Assembly (NCBI GenBank): GCA_029012425.1
Contig: JAQXMB010000168.1
Location: forward strand, 1-64,000
Direction: 5' to 3'
DNA length: 64,000 bases
Source of the DNA: a bacterium
GTDB taxonomy: Bacteria; Bacillota; Clostridia; Lachnospirales; Lachnospiraceae
Shown here: positions 46,359 to 54,800 of the stretch, one piece after another
How positions within the stretch are numbered: the first letter of the stretch is position 1
How the letters are laid out: every line of letters begins with the position of its first letter
The notes under the pieces: model-generated
The model's input: the letters and a program-made list of their open reading frames with translations, nothing else
Databases searched by the model: none
What the model was told of the DNA's origin: nothing
Translations under genes and position numbers: made by a program

Positions 46359-47246
46359 ATGACAGATTATGAATCGCTTGTGCAAGAAGCAGAAATGCTG
46401 TTAGAGAGAAACAAAAAAGGGATGACGAAGGAACAGACCGATGAAATGCTTGGCATGCTTCATGAATTGAAGTTTATTGTTCCTGTTAATTTCATTAAAG
46501 ATGAAGCATTTGAAAAAATGCAAAAGGAGATGAAAGAGAGCGGAAAACCTGTTGCGCTATCAAGAGATACCAAAACGGTTCCCGTTCTGATTCAAAATCC
46601 TGATAAGGAACAGTTTTTAGCTGCTTTTACACAGCAGTCGCAGATTCCGGAACACATGTCATATAACGGTCTGATTGAGATGAACCTGGATGCATGTGTA
46701 AAGTATGTGCAGGCATCCAACAGCGCCATTCATGGAGTTGCCGTAAACCCGTTTTCTCATAACTTTCTCTTGAAGCTGCGCAAACAAAAACAGGTGACCG
46801 AGGAACAGTTCCATATGCTTGCCAGAAAAAATGTGGAGTTTGTGCTTTTACCGCATGATGTTTATACCAGAGATAAGGCATTCTATGACAGCATAGATGC
46901 GCAGTTGCTTTATCAGATGTTCCGCGGACAGTATCAGGATAAGCTGCCACTTGCCTACGAGCAGGATGACTTTGATGTGATGCAGCTTGGAATCCGCCCG
47001 GATATGGATATGATTCACATTTCCATGCCTACAAAAAAAATGGTGGCAGGAAGCTGTGAACGAATCTATATCACATGGGATAAAAACGACAACAGACCGG
47101 GATACTATATGATTGTTCGCGGCGCAGAAAAAGGAAGCAGGGATCTGGTTTACATTGCAGCCAATGGCGAGACAAAGAAACTGATGGATGCTCCGGTTGA
47201 GAGTATGGAGATGCAGCTGATTTTGGATTTGGAGGATGAGAGATAA
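46359..47246 (+). CDS. SseB-like protein
   Basis: 295 residues from the ATG at 46359, ten bp after GAGGAGG; an ATG at 46350 lies too close to that site. Cytoplasmic, no membrane segment. The central part (VPVLIQNPDKEQFLAAFTQQ, IEMNLDACVKYV, IHGVAVNPFSHNFLLK) matches the SseB N-terminal domain, first described for serine sensitivity in E. coli; its biochemical role is unclear, and in Firmicutes it often accompanies secretion or toxin loci. An acidic C-terminal domain follows. It is co-transcribed with the next two hypothetical genes (3-bp gap). Confidence 0.75.
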   Translation: MTDYESLVQEAEMLLERNKKGMTKEQTDEMLGMLHELKFIVPVNFIKDEAFEKMQKEMKESGKPVALSRDTKTVPVLIQNPDKEQFLAAFTQQSQIPEHMSYNGLIEMNLDACVKYVQASNSAIHGVAVNPFSHNFLLKLRKQKQVTEEQFHMLARKNVEFVLLPHDVYTRDKAFYDSIDAQLLYQMFRGQYQDKLPLAYEQDDFDVMQLGIRPDMDMIHISMPTKKMVAGSCERIYITWDKNDNRPGYYMIVRGAEKGSRDLVYIAANGETKKLMDAPVESMEMQLILDLEDER

Positions 47247-47249
47247 CTG

Positions 47250-47822
47250 ATGGGTGGAGTAATATGGTTGGCAGTGATTGCCTACATTGTATTTAGATGT
47301 CTGAAGAACTCGGCAAATAATAATAAGCGGATTGCGGCAAATAAACCGCCGATGACAAACCGGTCGTCACAGCCTGTGCAGATGAAACGCCCGGTGCAAT
47401 CGACACCGTCTGCGCGTCCGAAACAGAAAAGCGCGATGACAGCTCCTGCATCACAACCGCGCAGAACCGCTGCAAAGCCTCAGAATAATTCCATTCTTGA
47501 GAAAGCAAAGCAGCACGCAGAAAGCCAGTTTAATGATGATGCGGTTCGTTCGCGAAAACCAACGGATCTGACAAGCGTTCCGCTCGGAGAGGAAATTGTT
47601 GCGGATAAGGCAAGGAATGCCCATATTCATAGTGAACATAACCACGAATCACACAATGACGAGCTTCGTAATCAGCATGGAATCGACGATTTTGACACTT
47701 ATCATTTAATGGATGAAGTGCAGGACCTGATTGTGAAAGGATATAGCGGGGACTTGCAGTTTGAACGCGATTTTGTTGCAGAGGGAATGGATATGCTTGG
47801 TCGCATGACGCTTGGCGAGTAA
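47250..47822 (+). CDS. Hypothetical membrane-anchored protein
   Basis: 190 residues. One N-terminal transmembrane helix (about 4-17) is followed by a basic, Pro/Gln/Ser-rich disordered region (about 25-95), a His-rich stretch (HIHSEHNHESHNDE, about 124-137) that could bind metal, and an acidic helical C-terminus. I recognise no family. The ATG is 3 bp after the SseB-like gene, and the next gene starts 23 bp later, so the three probably form one unit. Confidence 0.65.
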   Translation: MGGVIWLAVIAYIVFRCLKNSANNNKRIAANKPPMTNRSSQPVQMKRPVQSTPSARPKQKSAMTAPASQPRRTAAKPQNNSILEKAKQHAESQFNDDAVRSRKPTDLTSVPLGEEIVADKARNAHIHSEHNHESHNDELRNQHGIDDFDTYHLMDEVQDLIVKGYSGDLQFERDFVAEGMDMLGRMTLGE

Positions 47823-47845
47823 CGGGCAGATAATGGGAGAGAAAG

Positions 47846-48100
47846 ATGGAACAGAATTTGACACCGGAAGAAAAACCGGAAAAATATGAGGAATTGATGG
47901 CATTTCTGGATGCGGAAACATATGCCGAGAAGCTTGAGATTCTCACAAAGCTTCAGTTTGAAATCAATGATTATCTGATTGATACCATGGCAGTGGCGAT
48001 GGATGTTGTAATACCGGAGGGTGATATCGATGACCGGTACCGACAGCTTCGCGCCTGCATCATGGCACATCAGAAATATGAAGTGAACAGATTTCGCTGA
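47846..48100 (+). CDS. Small hypothetical helical protein
   Basis: 84 residues, acidic, predicted all-helical (PEKYEELMAFLDAETYAEKL, then LTKLQFEINDYLIDTMAVAM). No family recognised. It has a GGGAGAGAAAG ribosome-binding region and is last in the unit begun by the SseB-like gene. Its stop codon abuts the stop of the convergent CYTH gene with no terminator between them, so the two mRNAs overlap at their 3' ends. Confidence 0.7.
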   Translation: MEQNLTPEEKPEKYEELMAFLDAETYAEKLEILTKLQFEINDYLIDTMAVAMDVVIPEGDIDDRYRQLRACIMAHQKYEVNRFR

Positions 48101-48544
48101 TTAGCGTTTGCTCATCGTGCTGTTGTGGTATTTGGTATCATAGGTGACATCGCACCCGAGCCAGTCAGGCGCGATAAAATCGTGCGCCTCCTTGGCGGTT
48201 TCAAATTCTACTTCTGCGAGAATGAGAGGAGCCAAATCACCTTCAAAGACATCGAGTTCAACAGTTAATCGTTCGTCGAGAGGGATGAGATAGCGTTTTT
48301 TTATGATTAATCGACCCTCAATCTTGGGGCGAAGTGTCTCATAGGCTTCTTTGGTGAGAGGAAGATTGTATTCCTCACGCTCCAGGAGCCCACGGGATTT
48401 GTAAGTTAGAATATAGGCGTCATTCTCTTTTCGGATGCGAACAACAGGATCGGTGCAAAGATAACCTTGTTCAATGCATTTTACACTGTATTGATCTAAA
48501 TGTTCCGGGAGTTTTTTCGGAAGAAATTTGCGTTCAATTTCCAT
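48101..48544 (-). CDS. CYTH-domain protein (triphosphate tunnel metalloenzyme)
   Basis: 147 residues. It begins with the EIERKFL signature (ExExK) at the N-terminus and has alternating charged strands (VRIRKEND, ILTYKSRG, REEYNLPL, LIIKKRYLI, TVELDVFEGD, LAEVEFET) that line the tunnel binding triphosphate and metal. Family members hydrolyse inorganic triphosphate or make cyclic AMP; the short bacterial form is usually a triphosphatase. The start at 48544 is chosen because the signature must be at the N-terminus and GCGAGG lies upstream. It has its own strong promoter. Confidence 0.9.
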   Translation of the reverse strand: MEIERKFLPKKLPEHLDQYSVKCIEQGYLCTDPVVRIRKENDAYILTYKSRGLLEREEYNLPLTKEAYETLRPKIEGRLIIKKRYLIPLDERLTVELDVFEGDLAPLILAEVEFETAKEAHDFIAPDWLGCDVTYDTKYHNSTMSKR

Positions 48545-48591
48545 GAGAATACCTCGCTTTCTATCTATCGTAATCACCGATATCTATTGCA

Positions 48592-48620
48592 ACTATAGAA
48601 GATTTCTATCAGACTGTCAA
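48592..48620 (-). promoter_or_regulatory. Promoter of the CYTH gene
   Basis: On the minus strand, TTGACA (48620-48615) and TATAGT (48597-48592) are separated by exactly 17 bp. Confidence 0.75.
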
Positions 48621-48672
48621 TTTTTTGCCGTATTTATGCGGTTATATAACACATATAAGGGGGGAAATTAAT

Positions 48673-49236
48673 ATGAAAAAAATTGCAATGCTTATTGCTT
48701 CGGGATACGAAGAAGTGGAGATGCTTGCAGTTGTTGATGTACTTCGTCGTGCCGGAATGGTTTGTGACATTGTATCGACAACGAAGGAAAAGCTTGTGAC
48801 GAGTTCACATCATGTTACAGTACAGGCAGATTTATTATTTGAGGAAGCGGATTTCGGCAGCTACGATGCGCTTGTTATTCCCGGAGGACTTCCCGGAACG
48901 ACCAATCTTGCAGCGCATGCGGGAACAAGGGAGCAGCTTCTCAAGGCTTATGAGGCAGGCAAGCTTGTCGCAGCAATCTGCGCAGCACCGACTGTATTGG
49001 GCGGAATCGGTATTTTGCAGGGTGTTCATGCCACCTGTTATCCCGGACATGAAGGGGACTTGAACGGCGCGATTTATGAGGTGAAGCCGGTAGTTGTTGA
49101 AGGCAATATCATTACAAGCCGCGGAATGGGTACGGCAATAGAGTTTGGTCTTACAATTGTTGAATACTTTACAGACAAGAAAACGGCAGATGCGCTTGCA
49201 AAAAAAATTATCTACACACGACTGCAGTTTTTGTGA
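48673..49236 (+). CDS. DJ-1/PfpI-family protein
   Basis: 187 residues, cytosolic, DJ-1 (YajL/ThiJ) branch: MKKIAMLIASGYEEVE with the conserved Glu at 14/15, VIPGGLPGTTNL and the nucleophile elbow AAICAAPTVLG with Cys103. Members are redox-sensitive chaperones, glyoxalases or deglycases; the exact activity cannot be told. The ATG at 48673 follows AAGGGGGG. It is divergent from the CYTH gene across 128 bp. The 49237-49357 gap after it holds no gene. Confidence 0.92.
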   Translation: MKKIAMLIASGYEEVEMLAVVDVLRRAGMVCDIVSTTKEKLVTSSHHVTVQADLLFEEADFGSYDALVIPGGLPGTTNLAAHAGTREQLLKAYEAGKLVAAICAAPTVLGGIGILQGVHATCYPGHEGDLNGAIYEVKPVVVEGNIITSRGMGTAIEFGLTIVEYFTDKKTADALAKKIIYTRLQFL

Positions 49237-49357
49237 GGTATTCGATTGGTTGAGCTGTACGGGTAAAAATGAAGATAGAACACGATAAGCGTGCACTTGC
49301 CGGGGAGGTAAGCGTGAAACGGGCATCAAAAATATAATAGGAAAGAAGGGCATAACT

Positions 49358-50764
49358 ATGCGTAAGAAAATCGATGTCAAGATGTTACATTCACTGTCTA
49401 AGATGGAAAAAACAGATTATTCTTCTGTTCCTGAATTGGAAGGAATTCATCGTCGATTACATGTTGGACGGGATGCGTTTGCAGGAATCTATGAGATGAA
49501 TGTTGATGCGGTTGCAAAAATCAGTGCGCTTGATTTGGAAATCAAGTTCTATACACAACAGCTGATGAATATTGCAGGAAGTGTCGCTGAGGCAACAAGA
49601 AGTATTCATGAAGCTGCAAAAGATTCAACAGATGTTGCGGGAATTGTTGCGGAACGGCATGAGGATCTGACCGGAACCATCATCAATGTGTCAGAAGAAT
49701 CCAATAATGTCTATCAGAAAATTGATACAAGTCAGCAGGGCTTAACTGCAATTCGCAAGCTCTCCGAAAATACAATTGAGATTTCTGAAAAGATGCACAC
49801 AGATATGAATCAGCTGGCTGATATCATCAACAGTATGAATGAGGTTATCAGTTCGATTAATGCAATTTCTTCCCAGACGAATCTGTTGTCGTTGAATGCT
49901 TCAATTGAGGCGGCAAGAGCCGGTGACGCAGGAAGAGGCTTTGCAGTCGTAGCGGATGAGATTCGTTCCCTCGCGGATGAGACGAAGAATCTGACGGAGA
50001 ATATGGGGGACTTTGTTGTGCGTGTTCAGCAGGCTGCAGAGGAGAGCGCACGCAGTGTGGAAAATGCCATTGCATCATTGGAAGAAGTGAATACGAGAAT
50101 TAATGAAGTATGGGCGCTTAACGAAGAAAATCAGGCGCACATGGCAGGCATCACGAACAGTATCAGCAATCTGGCTGCTGTCAGCGAAGAGATCAGCAGT
50201 TCGATGAACGAAATCGAAGTGAAGGCATCGGATATTGAGAATGCATGCGAAGTGCTTAAAAATGATACAGAAGGGCTGCATGAAATCGGGAATAATTGTG
50301 TGGAGGCAATTAATCCATTGCCCGGAATTGAGCAAGGCGTCGATCAGGTGCTTGCAAAGATGGGTAAAATGTCAAGCGATGCATTTTATGCACTGACCAA
50401 TGCAGAGCTTGCCGCTTACATAAAAGGAGCAATCGATGCACATATAGCATGGGTTGAGAGGCTTGGAAGCATTATTGAAGATCGAATGATTATTCCTTTC
50501 CAGGTAGATGATACGAAGTGTAAGTTTGGCCACTTTTTCTATTCGGTTGATCCGCAGGAGCCCGCACGCAAGGCATTCTGGAAGGAAATCGGGCAGAAGC
50601 ATAAACGCTTGCATGAGATGGGAGCGCAGGTCATCTCAGCGATGTTCGATGAAAATTATGACCGTGCGAACCAGATTTATGCAGATGCCGAGAAATTGTC
50701 TAAGGAGCTGATCGGTCAGCTGGAGCAGATGATTGCTTTGATTCCTGAGGACAGTGCTTCCTAA
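49358..50764 (+). CDS. Soluble methyl-accepting chemotaxis protein with C-terminal CZB domain
   Basis: 468 residues without any transmembrane segment. The methyl-accepting signalling domain has the tip [20 protein letters not shown] (about 173-192). The C-terminal 120 residues match the chemoreceptor zinc-binding (CZB) domain: AIDAHIAWVERL, CKFGHFF and KHKRLHEMG supply the His/Cys/His/His zinc ligands. Such receptors sense zinc or oxidants such as hypochlorite in the cytoplasm. GAAGGG precedes the ATG. A weak TAAA-N13-CACGATAA upstream (49264-49288) recalls a sigma-28 promoter but the spacing is short. Confidence 0.92.
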   Translation: MRKKIDVKMLHSLSKMEKTDYSSVPELEGIHRRLHVGRDAFAGIYEMNVDAVAKISALDLEIKFYTQQLMNIAGSVAEATRSIHEAAKDSTDVAGIVAERHEDLTGTIINVSEESNNVYQKIDTSQQGLTAIRKLSENTIEISEKMHTDMNQLADIINSMNEVISSINAISSQTNLLSLNASIEAARAGDAGRGFAVVADEIRSLADETKNLTENMGDFVVRVQQAAEESARSVENAIASLEEVNTRINEVWALNEENQAHMAGITNSISNLAAVSEEISSSMNEIEVKASDIENACEVLKNDTEGLHEIGNNCVEAINPLPGIEQGVDQVLAKMGKMSSDAFYALTNAELAAYIKGAIDAHIAWVERLGSIIEDRMIIPFQVDDTKCKFGHFFYSVDPQEPARKAFWKEIGQKHKRLHEMGAQVISAMFDENYDRANQIYADAEKLSKELIGQLEQMIALIPEDSAS

Positions 50765-50780
50765 TCTTTTTGGAGACAAT

Positions 50781-50825
50781 ATCTACCCGGGCAGCTACCA
50801 TATGTGGCTCCCGGGTAGATTTTTG
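50781..50825 (+). terminator. Intrinsic terminator after the soluble chemoreceptor gene
   Basis: ATCTACCCGGG pairs with CCCGGGTAGAT, and the interior AGCTACCA/TGTGGCT extends the stem to almost the whole 40 bases, followed by TTTTT. Confidence 0.9.
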
Positions 50826-50924
50826 CGAAGGGGCAGAATCCTGAAGTATTTGGAAGTGTGGATAGATATATTTTACGGATTTGCTCATATACATAGAATA
50901 AATAAAGCCTCATTTGGAGCAAAA

Positions 50925-51728
50925 ATGAAAAAATCCATGCAATTTCCGTCGCAGCCTCCTTATGTACATACAACAAAAATCAAACTGGCAGCGCTGATTC
51001 TCTGTGTCTGTGTCGTGCTGACCGGTGCCCTGTTCTATCTTCCGAGTGTCGTAAATGTCTCAACGAGCGTGAACGGCCGAGACTTGCCAATCTACTGTGT
51101 GAAAACCGATAAGCCACAGATTGCTCTGACCTTTGACGCAGCGTGGGGAAACGAGGATACGCAGCAGATCTTATCAATTCTGGAAAAACACAATGTAAAA
51201 GCCACGATTTTTATGACCGGTGGCTGGGTGAAATCCTATCCAGATGATGTGAAAGCAATTCTCGCAGCCGGACACGATATCGGAAATCACAGTGAAAATC
51301 ATAAAAACATGAGCAAGCTTAGCACAGAACAAATGCGCGCAGAATTGATGGATGTGCATGAGAGGGTAAAAGAGCTTACCGGATACGAAATGATCCTGTT
51401 TCGACCACCCTATGGTGACTATTCCAATGAGGTAATCCAGACAGCAACCGCTTTAGGCTACTATAGCATCCAGTGGGATGTGGACAGCTTGGATTGGAAG
51501 GATTACGGCGTGGATTCCATCGTGGATACCGTGTGCAACCACAAGCATCTGGGTAACGGCTCCATCATTCTGTGCCACAACGGAGCCAAGTACACCGCGC
51601 AGGCACTCGATACACTCATCACTACATTAAAAGATAAAGGATACGAGTTCGTGAAAGTATCTGATTTGATTTGTAAGGGCGATTTTACAATGGATGTCGA
51701 GGGTCGGCAGATTCCGGACGGAAATTAA
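50925..51728 (+). CDS. Polysaccharide deacetylase (NodB domain), membrane-anchored
   Basis: 267 residues from the ATG at 50925 (GGAGC site). A transmembrane helix at about 23-43 leads to a NodB domain with TFDAAWGN, the zinc-ligand motif HSENH, RPPYGD and the late LCHNG. The first motif lacks the second Asp of TFDD, which is typical for PdaB-like proteins. Members deacetylate peptidoglycan or other N-acetylated glycans at the outer face of the membrane; PdaB is known in sporulation. The substrate here is not established. The frame is open far upstream through the preceding terminator, which argues against earlier starts. Confidence 0.88.
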   Translation: MKKSMQFPSQPPYVHTTKIKLAALILCVCVVLTGALFYLPSVVNVSTSVNGRDLPIYCVKTDKPQIALTFDAAWGNEDTQQILSILEKHNVKATIFMTGGWVKSYPDDVKAILAAGHDIGNHSENHKNMSKLSTEQMRAELMDVHERVKELTGYEMILFRPPYGDYSNEVIQTATALGYYSIQWDVDSLDWKDYGVDSIVDTVCNHKHLGNGSIILCHNGAKYTAQALDTLITTLKDKGYEFVKVSDLICKGDFTMDVEGRQIPDGN

Positions 51729-51756
51729 TCGCAATCATTGAATTCATTATTGTACG

Positions 51757-51786
51757 AAAAAAGACCTTGCGTGAGCAGGGTCTTTT
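51757..51786 (+). terminator. Intrinsic terminator after the deacetylase gene
   Basis: AAAAGACCTTGC pairs with GCAGGGTCTTTT around a GTGA loop. Confidence 0.8.
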
Positions 51787-51965
51787 CTGCATTACTCCCA
51801 TACACTTGGACTAAATTTGTTTTTCTTTATTCCCCATACAATTACGCCAATCGTTGCAAGTGTCAAAACTACGCATGTAAAAGCTGTACCTTCGATACCG
51901 AATCCAACATATTCTTTCCTTTCGCACCTTCTTTTATGGATTATACATACAATCATATATCATTT
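51787..51965. other. Non-coding gap upstream of 52091
   Basis: The gap between the deacetylase stop and 52091 is 362 bp. Apart from the terminator (51757-51786) and the promoter (51966-51995), I see no gene, riboswitch fold or repeat in it. An open frame at 51738-52049 crosses the terminator and has no protein-like composition. Confidence 0.6.
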
Positions 51966-51995
51966 TTGAAGAATAGTAAAATGTTAATATATAAT
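51966..51995 (+). promoter_or_regulatory. Promoter of the 183-residue hypothetical gene
   Basis: TTGAAG (51966-51971) and TATAAT (51990-51995), 18 bp apart, give a leader of about 90 nt. Confidence 0.55.
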
Positions 51996-52090
51996 AACGC
52001 ATATGATTTTCGCCCGGAGCACTTTATTTTTTCTGCAATCAACCGATAGATAATAATAGAAAACGAGAAGTCTATCCTGGAGGATTTGAT

Positions 52091-52642
52091 ATGAGTATGA
52101 CAGTCAGCGCAGCATATGTGCTTCGAAATGCATATAGTGGAAATACAGATTACCGTGTTGGCAGCTTTCGAAGCCACAGTAACAACCACGATGTGGTGAA
52201 AGCCGACCGCCGTGCAATGGTGCGAGTGTTAGATCGATTCGAATCGCTTGATTACGATTCGAAAGAGCAGGAAGATACACAGACGATTTATAACACGGTA
52301 ACAACCTATCTGGATATTTACAATAATACGATAAAGTCGGCCAAGGCATCGACCTCAAAGGAGATTCGAAGCAGTGCAGATGAGATGAAGCAGCTGACAC
52401 GAGCGTACAGTGCCAAGCTCGAGAAAATCGGTGTTACCATCAAGGCGGACGGAACGGTGAAGGTTGATAAATCTGAACTGAAAAAAGCGACAACCGGACA
52501 GGTTGCAAATATTTTTTCAAGTAAAAGCGATTATGGAAATGACATGAAAACGATTATGAAAAAGCTGCAGGGGAGAGTCAATCGCCATGTGCCTGATTTG
52601 CAGTCGGCAGATGGGACAAGTAGCTTGAATTTGCTTGTGTAA
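52091..52642 (+). CDS. Hypothetical helical protein, weakly FliD-like
   Basis: 183 residues, no signal peptide or membrane segment. A long helical middle part (IYNTVTTYLDIYNNTIKSAK, then STSKEIRSSADEMKQLTRAY) is followed by IGVTIKADGTVKVDKSELKK, a pattern seen near the C-terminus of flagellar cap proteins and related hook-associated proteins. The likeness is only to this part, the protein is far shorter than FliD, and no secretion signal is visible. A GGAGG site precedes the ATG. Function unknown; a flagellar accessory role is a guess. Confidence 0.6.
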   Translation: MSMTVSAAYVLRNAYSGNTDYRVGSFRSHSNNHDVVKADRRAMVRVLDRFESLDYDSKEQEDTQTIYNTVTTYLDIYNNTIKSAKASTSKEIRSSADEMKQLTRAYSAKLEKIGVTIKADGTVKVDKSELKKATTGQVANIFSSKSDYGNDMKTIMKKLQGRVNRHVPDLQSADGTSSLNLLV

Positions 52643-52653
52643 AAGGATATAAT
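52625..52653 (+). promoter_or_regulatory. Promoter of the first BspA-like gene
   Basis: TTGAAT (52625-52630) and TATAAT (52648-52653) with a 17-bp spacer, overlapping the end of the preceding gene. Confidence 0.65.
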
Positions 52654-52696
52654 CAACTATATTACTGATGATTATGTATCGTAGGAGATTTGTGAT

Positions 52697-54739
52697 ATGA
52701 AGCGAAAAATAATTACAGTGCTGACAGCACTGTTTGCAATAACAGCGGCTGCACTTCCGGTTATTACGGATATGCCGGAGCGTGTCTATGCAGCAGCTGC
52801 GAATTCGAATGATGAAAAGGATTCAAATAATGACGGCGTGACGGATAACGGATTTGTTTATACCGTGAATGCAGGCAACACGGCAACCATCACCGGATAT
52901 CGCGGAACAGCGACTGCGCTTACCATTCCGCTTACAATTGCCGATAGCGGTACCAATAAGTATGATGTAACAGAAATCGCAAGCTATGCATTTGCGGGAA
53001 ATGCCGGCCTGACATCCGTCACCACACAGGGTGGAGGCACTACAACCGGAACGGGCAGCAACACACAGACACCGCCGGCAGGGATGCAGCGCATTGGTGC
53101 GATGGCGTTCTTCGGATGCCCGTCGCTTTCAACAGTCACGATTTCGGCAACCGTTACAAGTATTGAGAATCAGGCATTCAGTGATTGCCCGGCACTTACC
53201 GCAATTAATGTAACAGCAGGCAACAGACGCTATATTTCTAACGATGGAGTGCTTTACGAATATGTTGGATACAATCAGGGAGCAGTTGGCAATTACAATA
53301 CCTATACGCTGTTACAGTATCCGTCCGGAAAAGTAAGTAATGCGTATACAGCCCCGACTACAATCGCAAACCGTTTGACCGTAATTGGAAAAGGTGCATT
53401 TGCAGGAGCGCAATCGCTTGCAACCATCAATCTGCCGGAAGCGGTTGAACAGATTGATGCATCTGCATTCCAGAATTGCAGTGCCCTTACTACGATTTCA
53501 ATTCCTACAAAAGTAACACAGATTGCGAGCCATACATTCAGCGGATGCAGTTCGCTTGAGTCTGTAGTTATTCCGGATACGGTGAAGTCAATTGGAGAAT
53601 ATGCTTTCCAGAATTGTTATGCGCTTTCAAGTGTGAAGTTTCCACAGGATATTGTAACCATAGCATCCGGTTGCTTTTATGGATGCAGTGCACTTTCTGA
53701 GGTGACAATTCCGAATAAAGTAACTTCTATCGGCGCATCATCGTTTGCATATTGCAGCGGACTGGTAAAAATAACAATTCCGGCCAGTGTCACATCAATC
53801 GGTTCCAATGCTTTTCTTGGGGTGAATGGACTTACCATTTACTGCCACAGCGGTTCACAGGCTGCCTCTTATGCATCGAGCAACCGAATCGGAAGTGTAA
53901 TGACCTATACCGTTCGATTTCTCTCGGATACCGGTAATCTGATCTCATCACAGGAAATTGTTTACGGTTCGGGAGCAACTGCACCTTCCATGCCGGAAAG
54001 ACCCGGATACAAGCTGACATGGAGTTCTGCATTTGATAATGTAACAAGTGATTTGTCGGTGAATGCAATCTGGACGCGTGTCTATAAAGTGACATTTGTT
54101 GATAAATATAATAATAAAACTGTAACCAAGGAAGTGGAAGCGGGAAAAAATGCAACGGCACCGAGTTGGAGTATGAGTGGTTATACACTTGTTTGGGATA
54201 AGTCATTATCCAATGTGCTGAGCGATCGGACAATCAACGCATCATGGCGAGATCCGGCAACCGGATTTGTCGTGAACGGTGATACCAAAAAGCCGGCAAA
54301 AAAGAGTTCCACACTCACAAAAGGCTATGCGACCTATAAGGTGACAAGTGCAGATGTTCAGAATCCGAAGGTTCGGTTTGTGGGATATACCAATACAGAG
54401 GCTACCAGTATTTCGATTCCTGCGACGGTGACAATCAGTGGTGTGAAGTATAAGGTGACGAGCATTGGAAGCAGTGCACTAAAGGGAAGAACGAAGCTTA
54501 CATCCGTAACAATTGGCAGTAATGTGGCAGCAATCGGAAGCAATGCATTTTACAAATGTAAAAATTTAGCCAAGATAACGGTTAAATCAAAGAGCATCAG
54601 CCGCGTAGGCAGTAAAGCATTTTACGGAATCAAGAATCGCGCAACAATATATGCGTATCGTTCGAAGCTGACGACATATCAGAAGCTGATAAAAAATTCA
54701 AAGATTAATACAACCATTCAGCTGAAAGCGATTTCGTGA
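52697..54739 (+). CDS. Secreted BspA-like leucine-rich-repeat protein with InlB-type repeats
   Basis: 680 residues. Signal peptide (about 1-33, ending VYAA). Leucine-rich repeats of the LRR_5 (BspA/Treponema pallidum) type fill about 90-390 (units such as GAFAGAQSLATINLPEAVEQ and HTFSGCSSLESVVIPDTVKS). Two InlB B-like repeats follow (about 400-515, PGYKLTWSSAFDNV and SGYTLVWDKSLSNV), then a C-terminal LRR cap with basic residues. Such proteins act at the cell surface in adhesion. No LPXTG sorting signal is visible, so attachment is likely non-covalent. It has its own promoter and is followed by a paralogue. Confidence 0.9.
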   Translation: MKRKIITVLTALFAITAAALPVITDMPERVYAAAANSNDEKDSNNDGVTDNGFVYTVNAGNTATITGYRGTATALTIPLTIADSGTNKYDVTEIASYAFAGNAGLTSVTTQGGGTTTGTGSNTQTPPAGMQRIGAMAFFGCPSLSTVTISATVTSIENQAFSDCPALTAINVTAGNRRYISNDGVLYEYVGYNQGAVGNYNTYTLLQYPSGKVSNAYTAPTTIANRLTVIGKGAFAGAQSLATINLPEAVEQIDASAFQNCSALTTISIPTKVTQIASHTFSGCSSLESVVIPDTVKSIGEYAFQNCYALSSVKFPQDIVTIASGCFYGCSALSEVTIPNKVTSIGASSFAYCSGLVKITIPASVTSIGSNAFLGVNGLTIYCHSGSQAASYASSNRIGSVMTYTVRFLSDTGNLISSQEIVYGSGATAPSMPERPGYKLTWSSAFDNVTSDLSVNAIWTRVYKVTFVDKYNNKTVTKEVEAGKNATAPSWSMSGYTLVWDKSLSNVLSDRTINASWRDPATGFVVNGDTKKPAKKSSTLTKGYATYKVTSADVQNPKVRFVGYTNTEATSISIPATVTISGVKYKVTSIGSSALKGRTKLTSVTIGSNVAAIGSNAFYKCKNLAKITVKSKSISRVGSKAFYGIKNRATIYAYRSKLTTYQKLIKNSKINTTIQLKAIS

Positions 54740-54800
54740 ATGGGCGATTTGCAGTATTGGATAATAATGAAAGTAAGACACTTGGGAGGGGAGGATATTC

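Noticed and set aside
49264-49288. Sigma-28 promoter of the soluble chemoreceptor
   Set aside because: TAAA and CACGATAA are present but only 13 bp apart instead of about 15, and the second box lacks the GC start, so it is mentioned but not called.
51738-52049. 103-codon frame in the gap after the deacetylase
   Set aside because: It runs through a clear terminator and a promoter and has no protein-like features.
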